From contig JAEWUY010000061.1 of assembly GCA_023396795.1 (NCBI GenBank), forward strand, positions 1 to 9,468: a DNA stretch of 9,468 nucleotides, given 5' to 3'. Position 1 is the stretch's first letter. Each line of letters starts with the position of its first letter. Shown piece by piece: positions 1 through 6,392 of the stretch. The notes beneath the pieces are model-generated. The model saw only the letters and a list, made by a program, of their open reading frames with translations. It was not told the DNA's origin and searched no databases. The translations under genes were made by a program, and so were the position numbers. The stretch comes from Bacillota bacterium. GTDB lineage: Bacteria > Bacillota_I > Bacilli_A > RFN20 > CAG-826.

Positions 1-236
1 TGACGGTGGTATACCTTGCGAGCAATTCTTTTTCCTGAGTCAGTAAATGTTATTTCTGAATATGGCGTTTTGATAATAAAACCGAGGCGAAGGAGCTCAT
101 GCGTTGCCTTATTGACGGCGGGACGCGATACGTTTAAAAGACGAGAAACACGAGCGGATTCAAGAGGTTCTTTATTTAAATAAAGCATGTAGAAAGCTTC
201 GAGATAGTCTTCTACTGCTTTGGTTGTTTTTTTCAT
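1..236 (-). CDS. DtxR/MntR-family metal-dependent transcriptional regulator (C-terminus beyond left edge)
   Basis: The first 78 codons are present; the rest lies left of the window. The protein begins MKKTTKAVEDYLEAFYML, followed by a winged helix-turn-helix: RVSRLLNVSRPAVNKATHEL (about 29-48) is the HTH, and GFIIKTPYSEITFTDSGKRIA (52-72) is the wing and start of the next helix. This is the standard N-terminal DNA-binding half of DtxR-family repressors, which bind DNA when loaded with Fe(II) or Mn(II). Asp10 and Glu13 in the EDYLE motif match MntR metal ligands Asp8 and Glu11; the expected His lies just past the visible end. The start is supported by GAGGA eight bases upstream. Divergence from feoAB suggests control of iron uptake (inference). 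Metal specificity and any C-terminal SH3-like domain cannot be seen. Confidence 0.9.
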   Translation of the reverse strand, partial: MKKTTKAVEDYLEAFYMLYLNKEPLESARVSRLLNVSRPAVNKATHELLRLGFIIKTPYSEITFTDSGKRIARKVYHR

Positions 237-261
237 TCGCGCTGTCCTCGCTGTCGAAGTT

Positions 262-290
262 ATTATATCACTAGCTACAAATGTTATCAA
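262..290 (-). promoter_or_regulatory. Promoter of the DtxR-family gene
   Basis: On the minus strand, TTGATA (290-285) is followed after exactly 17 bases by a perfect TATAAT (267-262). The -10 box is preceded by TG plus one base, an extended -10. The predicted start is near 255, about 20 bases before the ATG at 236. Confidence 0.75.
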
Positions 291-325
291 AAAAAGTTAA
301 CCAATGTTAACAATTATCGTTGACA
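279..325. promoter_or_regulatory. Candidate metalloregulator operator between divergent promoters
   Basis: GTTAAC occurs at 296-301 and 306-311, spaced one helical turn apart. Together they form the inverted repeat GTTAAC-N4-GTTAAC, centred about 303.5. This lies almost midway between the -35 boxes of the two divergent promoters (285-290 and 320-325). Related words flank it: ATGTTATCA at 281-289 and TCGTTGACA at 317-325, each overlapping a -35 box, with ATGTTAACA at 304-312 between. The placement is right for a repressor of both genes, probably the adjacent DtxR-family protein. The motif does not match the classical DtxR or B. subtilis MntR boxes closely, so the assignment is inference. Confidence 0.45.
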
Positions 326-348
326 TATCCTAATTTCACAATTAAGAT
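320..348 (+). promoter_or_regulatory. Promoter of the feoA-feoB operon
   Basis: A perfect TTGACA at 320-325 is followed by a 17-base spacer and TAAGAT at 343-348. Transcription should begin near 355, giving a leader of about 29 bases to the first ATG of feoA. No riboswitch-sized leader is possible. Confidence 0.75.
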
Positions 349-383
349 ATATGCCGACACGATAAGTATCTAGAAAGAGCAAC

Positions 384-674
384 ATGCGCGAAAGAAGAAG
401 ACATCACGGACAAAGAAGAATGCGCCTACAGATTGGCTCTGAAGGTCATTTAAGCGATTTAGAACGTGGTCAAAAAGCTATTGTTCTTGACTTTCATAAT
501 GATAATGCTGCCCTACGGAGACGTTTGTTAGATATGGGCATTACCAAAGGAGTTGTTGTCGAAATTAAAAAAATAGCTCCCCTAGGTGATCCAGTTGATG
601 TTTGCCTACGCGGTTACGAATTATGTATTCGTCGTAGCGATATGCGTTCCATTGATATTAAGGTAATCGAATAG
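384..674 (+). CDS. feoA: FeoA family ferrous iron transport accessory protein
   Basis: FeoA is a small cytoplasmic SH3-like protein that supports Fe(II) uptake by FeoB. The domain runs from about residue 23 to the end: LSDLERGQKA, then the hallmark ALRRRLLDMGITKG turn and the strands IKKIAPLGDPVDVCLRGYEL. The product is 96 residues against a usual 75-85, because of an unusually basic N-terminus (MRERRRHHGQRR). An alternative start is Met13 at 420, giving 84 residues, nearer the family norm. Upstream of 384 only a weak AAAGAG-like ribosome site is visible (374-379). Upstream of 420 there is GGA at about nine bases. The sequence does not settle the start. The stop is separated from feoB by one base, so the two are translationally linked. 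A well-formed promoter lies immediately upstream. Confidence 0.92.
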   Translation: MRERRRHHGQRRMRLQIGSEGHLSDLERGQKAIVLDFHNDNAALRRRLLDMGITKGVVVEIKKIAPLGDPVDVCLRGYELCIRRSDMRSIDIKVIE

Positions 675-675
675 T

Positions 676-2706
676 ATGAAAATCGCTTTAGTGGGAAATC
701 AAAATTCAGGCAAAACAACCCTTTTTAACACCCTTACAGGCACCAATCAAAAAGTCGGTAACTGGCCGGGAGTAACAATTGAACGTAAAGAAGGAAAAAT
801 TATTGGGACTGATATTGAGATAGTTGATTTGCCGGGTGTTTACTCACTTTCCCCATACTCAACTGAGGAAGAAATATCGCGACAATTTGCGATGGAAGAA
901 AAACCAGATTTAATCATTAATATTATTGATGCGACAAGCATTGAAAGAAGTTTATATTTAACAACCCAACTACTCGAACTCGATACCGATGTAGTGATTG
1001 CTTTAAATATGTCTGATGTCTTAGCAAGGAAAGGCATTACTATCAATGTTAATAAACTGTCAGAAACATTAAAAACAACTATTGTCTTGATATCCGCTAA
1101 GAAAAACTTGGGAATCGAACAATTAATACAAGTTATTAAAAATGGTGGATATTTAAAAAATAGTCACTCGCAAATTTTTGATGAAAAGGTTGAAAACCTT
1201 ATCACGATGATTAGTAAAAAAATCAAAGTGAATCATAAACGCTTTGCGTCGGTAAAAATAATTGAAAAAGATCGCGATTATCGAGCTTTGCTGAGCGATG
1301 ACATCGCTTCCAAAGTTAACGAACTCGAAGACGAATACAAAATGGATAGCGAACAGCTTATCGCTGATCAACGCTATAAGTATATTGTCAATATTAAAGA
1401 GAAATGTTCGACATGTATTAATCAAGGAGAGTCGCGAACCGATAAGCTTGACCGCATCTTCTTGCATAAATATTTTGCCTTGCCGATATTTGCCATTATT
1501 ATGGCAATTGTTTATTTTTTATCAGTAGGACTTGTTGGTGGTTTAACTGTTGATTTTGTCGGGGCTTTATTTGATGGTTCACAAACAATCAATGTTTTAG
1601 GTCGCGAAGTCCCTTTTGAAATAATGGGCTTAGGACCTCTAATGTCGCAGTGGCTTAGTAATTTAGGGGCTAGTCCTTGGGCTGTTTCTTTGGTTGTTGA
1701 TGGAATCATTGCCGGCTTTGGTGCTGTGTCGAGTTTTCTTCCGCAACTCATTATTCTTTTCTTGTGCTTGGCTCTTTTAGAAACAACCGGCTATATGTCG
1801 CGAATCGCTTTCTTCTTGGATCGTGTCTTTAAAAAATTCGGTCTTAGCGGAAAATCACTTATTCCCTTTATCGTCGGCAGTGGCTGCAGTGTTCCCGGTA
1901 TCATGGCCTCAAGGACAGTTGAAACCGAAGAAGAACGACGGATGACGGCAATTTTAACACCCTTTGTACCTTGCTCTGCCAAACTGCCAATTATCGCCTT
2001 GTTCGCAGGGTACTTTTTCTCTAGTTTTGCCTGGTTGGTAACTCTTAGCTTATATTTGATGGCGATTATCGTAATATTACTTTCGGCAATTATTTTAAAA
2101 AGATTTGTGTACAAGAATACGACTTCATCGTACTTGTCGGAACTTCCGGAATATCATACTCCAAGTTTTATTTATGTTTTTCGTGATGTTTTTGATAAAA
2201 CTTGGTCGTTTATCAAAAGAGCAGGAACCGTAATTGTTTTGGCCTCGATTGTCGTTTGGTTTTTGGGCTCATTTACGTGGACGTTTAATTATATTGATGG
2301 TGTTAACTATCATATCGAAAATAGTATTCTGGCCGGATTAGGTAACGCTCTAGCATGGGTTTTTTATCCAATGTTGGGTGGTAACTGGTCGTGGGGCGCG
2401 ACTGTTTCAGCTATTCAAGGTTTGATTGCCAAAGAACAGGTAGTTGGTTCACTAGAAGTTATTGCGGGTCTCGAAGGAAGCGGTAATGCTATTTTTGATA
2501 CAGGAATGTTCGCCTTCTTTAATGGTTGGAGCGCTTTTGCTTTTATGGTTTTTAATCTTTTTAGCGCTCCCTGCTTTGCAGCGATTGGAGCAATGCGCAA
2601 AGAACTTGGCTCGACAAAAGCCATGTTTAAAGCAGTCTTTTTCCAAACCGGAATAGCGTGGGTTTTAGCAACTTTCATCGGTGTGATTGGATGGTTGGCT
2701 GTATGA
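676..2706 (+). CDS. feoB: FeoB ferrous iron transporter, GTPase plus membrane permease
   Basis: This is the main Fe(II) import protein of the inner membrane. The N-terminal G domain shows G1 GNQNSGKT (7-14), switch I PGVTIERKEG (31-40), G3 DLPG (51-54), G4 NMSD (111-114) and G5 SAKK (140-143). After a helical linker the permease begins near residue 265. It carries both Gate motifs with their conserved cysteines: GSGCSVPGIM (Cys404) and PCSAKLP (Cys433). Length is 676 residues, slightly short of the common 700-770 but with all parts present. An unusual CSTC pair (244-247) sits in the linker between the G domain and the first membrane helix. The gene starts one base after feoA stops and overlaps the next gene by four bases (ATGA), so the three form one operon, presumably controlled by the divergent DtxR-family regulator. 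Confidence 0.97.
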   Translation: MKIALVGNQNSGKTTLFNTLTGTNQKVGNWPGVTIERKEGKIIGTDIEIVDLPGVYSLSPYSTEEEISRQFAMEEKPDLIINIIDATSIERSLYLTTQLLELDTDVVIALNMSDVLARKGITINVNKLSETLKTTIVLISAKKNLGIEQLIQVIKNGGYLKNSHSQIFDEKVENLITMISKKIKVNHKRFASVKIIEKDRDYRALLSDDIASKVNELEDEYKMDSEQLIADQRYKYIVNIKEKCSTCINQGESRTDKLDRIFLHKYFALPIFAIIMAIVYFLSVGLVGGLTVDFVGALFDGSQTINVLGREVPFEIMGLGPLMSQWLSNLGASPWAVSLVVDGIIAGFGAVSSFLPQLIILFLCLALLETTGYMSRIAFFLDRVFKKFGLSGKSLIPFIVGSGCSVPGIMASRTVETEEERRMTAILTPFVPCSAKLPIIALFAGYFFSSFAWLVTLSLYLMAIIVILLSAIILKRFVYKNTTSSYLSELPEYHTPSFIYVFRDVFDKTWSFIKRAGTVIVLASIVVWFLGSFTWTFNYIDGVNYHIENSILAGLGNALAWVFYPMLGGNWSWGATVSAIQGLIAKEQVVGSLEVIAGLEGSGNAIFDTGMFAFFNGWSAFAFMVFNLFSAPCFAAIGAMRKELGSTKAMFKAVFFQTGIAWVLATFIGVIGWLAV

Positions 2707-2888
2707 CACTGACTGATGGCATCATTTTAATCGTAGTTATTATCATCGTTGCTTTGATTGTTTATTTTGGTTTTATTAAAAATCGCGATAAAGGACAATG
2801 TCGCAATTGTTCAGAAGCTAGTGGCGTTAAAGCAAATCGTTTATTGAAAGACTATAAACGCCGATATCGAAAAGACAAAAGCAAATAA
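2703..2888 (+). CDS. Small FeoB-associated Cys-containing membrane protein
   Basis: This is a 61-residue protein. One hydrophobic helix (about residues 6-25) is followed by a basic cytoplasmic tail with a CRNC motif (Cys33, Cys36) and many Lys/Arg. Single-helix proteins with a short Cys motif directly after feoB are known as FeoB-associated Cys-rich membrane proteins. Their function is unproven; a role in metal handling or stabilising FeoB is proposed. This one has only two cysteines where many homologues have a longer Cys cluster. I chose the ATG at 2703 because it overlaps the feoB stop as ATGA and gives a helix starting near the N-terminus. An in-frame ATG at 2658 would add 15 residues from inside feoB and is unlikely. 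Confidence 0.8.
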   Translation: MTLTDGIILIVVIIIVALIVYFGFIKNRDKGQCRNCSEASGVKANRLLKDYKRRYRKDKSK

Positions 2889-2891
2889 TTG

Positions 2892-2922
2892 AAAAAGATG
2901 GAGATAATCTCCATTTTTCTTT
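2892..2922 (+). terminator. Intrinsic terminator of the feo operon
   Basis: A perfect 7-bp stem, ATGGAGA (2898-2904) with TCTCCAT (2908-2914), has loop TAA. It is preceded by A-rich and followed by T-rich sequence that can extend the pairing. The T tract starts at 2915. It lies four bases past the stop of the small FeoB-associated gene. Confidence 0.85.
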
Positions 2923-2931
2923 CCTTGCCTT

Positions 2932-2940
2932 TGTTATACA
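2932..2940 (+). promoter_or_regulatory. Possible extended -10 promoter of the patatin-like gene
   Basis: TGTTATACA combines a TG extension with TATACA at 2935-2940; TACAAT at 2937-2942 is an overlapping alternative. No good -35 is seen at 16-18 bases upstream, where the terminator T tract lies. A promoter is needed here because a terminator precedes it. Either box implies a leader of only a few bases before the ATG at 2952. Confidence 0.4.
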
Positions 2941-2951
2941 ATAAGTAAAGC

Positions 2952-3815
2952 ATGAATATTGAAAAAGTGGCATTAGTTCTTCAAGGCGGAGCGGTCCGTG
3001 GGGCCTTTACAGCTGGTGTCCTTGATATTTTTATGGAAAACGATCTCTATTTTCAGTACGTGGTTGGTGTTTCAGCAGGGGCTCTGATATCCCTTAGTTA
3101 TCTTTCTAAACAAATTGGTAGATCACGCGCTGTTGTCGTCGATTTTATGTCAGACAAAAACTTTGTTAGTGGCAAGTTTTTGCTTACCAAGAAATCACTT
3201 TTCAATTTCGATTATCTATTTGGAGAAATGGCTAGAACCGTTTTGCCTTTTAATCAAGAAACATATGAAAAAAGCAGTATTAAATTTGTTGTCGCCACGA
3301 CTTCGTGTTTAACTGGTAAGCCCCTTTACTATGTAAAAGGCGAGTGCCAAGAGTTTTTAAAAGCGGTCGCTGCCTCATCCTCTCTACCCTTTTTAAGTGC
3401 TCCTGTTTTGGTTGAAGGCGTACCATCTCTTGACGGGGGACTATCAACACCAATTCCTTTTCAAAAAGCTCTCGATGATGGTTATCAAAAAATGATTGTA
3501 ATTACGACACGCCACAAAGATTATCGAAAGGATGTCAGCAAGAGCCAACACAAAACCGCCCTTAAAGCCTTGTACGGTAAGTACCCAAGGATGATTGAAA
3601 CGGTTTTAAATTATCCGCATAGTTATAACCTTGACGCTGAGCGACTTGAAAAGTTAGAACAAGAAGGTCACGCTTTTGCAATTCGTCCCGAGAGCCCAAT
3701 CATTTTGAAACGGACGGAAAAAAATAAAGAAAAACTTCAAGAAGTTTATTTAGCAGGACGGAAGGCCGCTTTGGACCTTCTGCCGAAGTTAATGGAATAT
3801 ATTACAAATGAATAA
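2952..3815 (+). CDS. Patatin-like phospholipase/serine acyl hydrolase
   Basis: This is a 287-residue protein with all catalytic elements of the patatin fold. The oxyanion-hole loop is QGGAVRG (11-17), the nucleophile elbow is GVSAG (39-43, Ser41), and the catalytic Asp is in LDGG (Asp161). These enzymes use a Ser-Asp dyad to hydrolyse lipid acyl esters; the natural substrate here is unknown. The C-terminal third, from about residue 195 (KALYGKYPRMIE to the end), resembles the extra domain of bacterial YjjU-type patatin proteins, which are usually near 280-300 residues, so the gene seems full length. No signal peptide or membrane helix is visible, suggesting a cytoplasmic or peripheral protein. 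The ribosome site is poor (AAGTAAAG just before the ATG). The 3' end overlaps the pseudouridine synthase gene by eight bases. Confidence 0.88.
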   Translation: MNIEKVALVLQGGAVRGAFTAGVLDIFMENDLYFQYVVGVSAGALISLSYLSKQIGRSRAVVVDFMSDKNFVSGKFLLTKKSLFNFDYLFGEMARTVLPFNQETYEKSSIKFVVATTSCLTGKPLYYVKGECQEFLKAVAASSSLPFLSAPVLVEGVPSLDGGLSTPIPFQKALDDGYQKMIVITTRHKDYRKDVSKSQHKTALKALYGKYPRMIETVLNYPHSYNLDAERLEKLEQEGHAFAIRPESPIILKRTEKNKEKLQEVYLAGRKAALDLLPKLMEYITNE

Positions 3816-4743
3816 AAATGATAAAAGTCGGTCAATTACTAAAACTAGAGAAGTCGACCCAAAAAATATTAAAGAATTTATTGTCAAAGAACCTACTGAG
3901 CTTTTAAGCTTTTTATTAGAAAAGTTACCTGCCTTATCGCGCAATAACGTAAAAAGAATTTTAGCTAACCACCAAGTGGCAGTTGATGGCGCACCTATCT
4001 CGCAGTTTAACTTCGCTCTTGCAAAAGAAGATGTTGTTATCGTTTCTAAAAATCGAATAACGCTTAAGAAACGTGAAAACCTGCCAATCATCTTTGAAGA
4101 TGAGGAATTTATTGTTATCGATAAGCCATCAGGTCTTTTAAGTGTCGCTAGTGACAAGATAAAGGGTCGAACCGCATACCGCATGCTGACCGATTATGTT
4201 CAACAAAAAGATAAACACAATCGTATTTATGTCGTTCACCGTCTTGATGAAGATACTTCAGGCGTGATGATGGTTGCCAAAAATAGAGAGATACGTGATT
4301 TACTTCAAAAGAGTTGGGCTAATATTGTTACCTCCCGTGGTTATTATGCGATTGTTGAGGGACAACTTGAAAAAAAGGAAGACACCCTACATCACTTTTT
4401 AGCAGAAAATAGCTTGAATTTAATGTATGTTACACCCAATAAAAAACTCGGAAAAGAATGTATTACGAGATATAAAGTAATATCCGAAAATAAAGACTAT
4501 TCCCTCCTTGACGTTCATATCTCCTCAGGAAGAAAAAATCAAATTCGTGTTCAACTAGGACATATTGGCCATTATGTTATTGGCGATGATAAGTATGGCG
4601 AGCCATCTGATCCGTTAAAGCGCTTGGGTCTTCATGCTTATGAACTGACTTTTATGCATCCAATTAAGAAAAAGGAATACAAGTTTTCCGCTTCAATGCC
4701 TGAAGATTTTAAAAAGCTCTTTTTTACAAATAAAAATAAGTAA
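3808..4743 (+). CDS. RluA-family RNA pseudouridine synthase with S4 domain
   Basis: This enzyme isomerises specific uridines in RNA, usually 23S rRNA, to pseudouridine. An S4-like RNA-binding domain occupies about residues 30-80 (LSRNNVKRILANHQVAVDG). The catalytic domain follows: IDKPSGLLS, then the RluA signature HRLDEDTSG (144-152) with catalytic Asp147, and the late motif RKNQIR (242-247) followed by LGHIGHYVIGDDKYG. Its 311 residues are normal for RluA/RluD-type proteins. Which uridine it modifies cannot be told from sequence alone. The start overlaps the patatin gene by eight bases, indicating co-transcription and probably translational coupling, since no strong ribosome site precedes it. 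No convincing terminator follows; the next gene has its own promoter. Confidence 0.93.
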   Translation: MNKNDKSRSITKTREVDPKNIKEFIVKEPTELLSFLLEKLPALSRNNVKRILANHQVAVDGAPISQFNFALAKEDVVIVSKNRITLKKRENLPIIFEDEEFIVIDKPSGLLSVASDKIKGRTAYRMLTDYVQQKDKHNRIYVVHRLDEDTSGVMMVAKNREIRDLLQKSWANIVTSRGYYAIVEGQLEKKEDTLHHFLAENSLNLMYVTPNKKLGKECITRYKVISENKDYSLLDVHISSGRKNQIRVQLGHIGHYVIGDDKYGEPSDPLKRLGLHAYELTFMHPIKKKEYKFSASMPEDFKKLFFTNKNK

Positions 4744-4784
4744 TCGACTTTTGCAGGCTTTTTACTTCAACCCTTTTATATGGT

Positions 4785-4813
4785 TTGACGCTTTTACATA
4801 ATCAAGTTAAAAT
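4785..4813 (+). promoter_or_regulatory. Promoter of the DUF1538/P-II operon
   Basis: TTGACG at 4785-4790, a 17-base spacer and TAAAAT at 4808-4813 give a strong sigma-A-type promoter. The predicted start near 4820 gives a leader of about 25 bases to the ATG at 4845. Confidence 0.7.
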
Positions 4814-4821
4814 TGAAAAAT

Positions 4822-4826
4822 AGGAG
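4822..4826 (+). promoter_or_regulatory. AGGAG ribosome site unusually far from its start codon
   Basis: AGGAG ends 18 bases before the ATG at 4845, instead of the usual 5-9. The gap is pure A/T except for one C. A TAG at 4821-4823 closes the frame upstream, and no ATG, GTG or TTG lies nearer in frame. Only an in-frame ATA at 4839 would be a rare alternative start. Confidence 0.4.
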
Positions 4827-4844
4827 CAATATAAATATATATTT

Positions 4845-6392
4845 ATGTCTTTTGATTGGCTTCACAAATTTAAAGCGTCTTTAATTTCGACTCTCCCCAT
4901 GGTCGTCATCGTTTTAATTTTGCACTGGAGCAATCTAGCTCGAATTGATAATAATCGCGACATTATTATTTTTATTGTTGCTGCAGTTCTTGTTGCGATT
5001 GGAATGGGGCTATTCACAATCGGAACCGATATGGCCATGTCACCAATCGGTGAATACATTGGTGCTTCAATTACAAGTCAAAGAAAAATTGGTTTGATGG
5101 TTTTTCTCTTTTTTCTTCTTGGTGCTTTTATCGTTGTTGCTGAACCTGATCTTCGCGTTTTAGTTAGTCAAGTTCCCCTTGGAGAGCAGTGGTTACCCTT
5201 TTTAAGCAACGAGTGGCTTGTGATTATTTTGATTGGCCTAGGTTTCGGCGCTTTTATGGTGGTCGGTATTTTAAGAATTCTCTTTCAAAAAAGTTTGATT
5301 GTATGGCTTTTCATTTTTTATGGTTTGATATTCGCTCTCGCTATCGGTGTGATGTTGGTTAATCCTTCTTTTCTCCCCTTTGCTTTTGATGCAGGGGGGG
5401 CTTCTGCCGGTACAATAACGGTTCCTTTTATTTTGGCGCTGGGTGTTGGTATTGCCACAACAAGATCAGGCCGTAAAACCGATGAAGATTCATTTGGTTT
5501 AATTGCTTTAACTTCGTTAGGACCAGTCATAGTCGTTATGATTTTGTCGTTTTTTATTGAAGATTTGCCTTTTACTTTTACGCTTGACCCCTCAGGAACA
5601 TTTGGCAGTATTTTGGGTAATAGCGCCTTGAATGTTGCGATTGCAATTTTGCCGATTACTGCTTTCTTTTTTATCTATCAAGCTCTAGCAATTCATTTGC
5701 CCTGGAAAGAGCTGGTCCGAATTATCGCTGGCCTCGTTTATACTTATGTCGGTCTTGTCGTTTTCTTAACTGCCGTTAATTTCGGCTTTTTGCCAATTGG
5801 TCGGCTAATCGGCAGTAAAATCGCTAATGATGGTCCAGCACTAATAATCGTTTTTGGAGCAATTATTGGAATGTCGGCCGTTTTACTTGAACCCGCGATT
5901 CACGTTTTAATTAATCAAATTGAAAACATTACTGAAGGAACGATTCGCAAGGGCGTTGTTTTAATCGCTATTGCCATTGGAGCGGGTCTTGCTATGTCTT
6001 TTGCAATGATGCGTCTTGTTTTAAGCATTCCCATTCTATATTTTATTGTGGGAGGCTATTTAGTGGCCTTAATTATGGCTTTTTTTGTTCCCAAAATTTA
6101 TTCTGCCATGGCCTTTGATGCTGGGCGCATTACTAGTGGCCCCATGAATTCTTCGTTTGTTCTACCTTTTGCCATCGGTGCTTCGCTGAACTTTTATGCT
6201 GGCAATGGACAAGATATAATGACTTATGCCTTTGGTGTTAATGCTTTGGTGACGATGATGCCCATAGTTACAATCCAAATTCTTGGATTATATGTCACTG
6301 CTCAAGAACAAAGGCGCATTAAAATGGCCAGAGCTCGCTTTATCGAAGAAAACGATGATCAAATTATTCATCTTACCGAGGAACGCTCATGA
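4845..6392 (+). CDS. DUF1538 family multi-pass membrane protein, two tandem repeats
   Basis: This is a 515-residue, very hydrophobic protein with roughly a dozen membrane helices and a charged cytoplasmic-looking tail (about 485-515). The sequence contains two related halves. AEPDLRVLVSQV (99-110) matches LEPAIHVLINQI (348-359), and AFDAGGASAG (180-189) matches AFDAGRITSG (423-432). Each half also has a PIG..IG motif. This internal duplication is characteristic of the DUF1538 family, whose function is not established; a transporter is likely from the topology. The repeated EP and FDAG motifs, buried in hydrophobic segments, are the obvious candidates for a substrate or ion site. The gene overlaps the first P-II-like gene by four bases, suggesting P-II control of transport. 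A run of seven G (5394-5400) falls in the first FDAG motif. Confidence 0.85.
   Translation: MSFDWLHKFKASLISTLPMVVIVLILHWSNLARIDNNRDIIIFIVAAVLVAIGMGLFTIGTDMAMSPIGEYIGASITSQRKIGLMVFLFFLLGAFIVVAEPDLRVLVSQVPLGEQWLPFLSNEWLVIILIGLGFGAFMVVGILRILFQKSLIVWLFIFYGLIFALAIGVMLVNPSFLPFAFDAGGASAGTITVPFILALGVGIATTRSGRKTDEDSFGLIALTSLGPVIVVMILSFFIEDLPFTFTLDPSGTFGSILGNSALNVAIAILPITAFFFIYQALAIHLPWKELVRIIAGLVYTYVGLVVFLTAVNFGFLPIGRLIGSKIANDGPALIIVFGAIIGMSAVLLEPAIHVLINQIENITEGTIRKGVVLIAIAIGAGLAMSFAMMRLVLSIPILYFIVGGYLVALIMAFFVPKIYSAMAFDAGRITSGPMNSSFVLPFAIGASLNFYAGNGQDIMTYAFGVNALVTMMPIVTIQILGLYVTAQEQRRIKMARARFIEENDDQIIHLTEERS

Noticed and set aside
349..383. Riboswitch or metal-sensing leader before feoA
   Set aside because: The predicted leader is about 29 bases, too short for a known riboswitch, and shows no stable hairpin.
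840..2678. Several open frames antisense to feoB (for example 1153-1467, 1791-2114, 2415-2678 on the minus strand)
   Set aside because: They lie wholly within the confidently assigned feoB frame, show no recognisable family and have no promoter or ribosome site.
2658..2702. Upstream ATG extension of the small FeoB-associated protein
   Set aside because: It would put 15 extra residues before the membrane helix and a 49-base overlap with feoB, while the ATG at 2703 forms a typical ATGA overlap.
2704..2706. TGA read as Trp, as in Mycoplasma
   Set aside because: TGA ends feoB and the DUF1538 gene at natural lengths, and Trp is encoded by TGG throughout.
4737..4777. Possible terminator after the pseudouridine synthase gene
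   Set aside because: Only AAGTAA and TTACTT can pair, around a loop of about 20 bases with no clean T tract.
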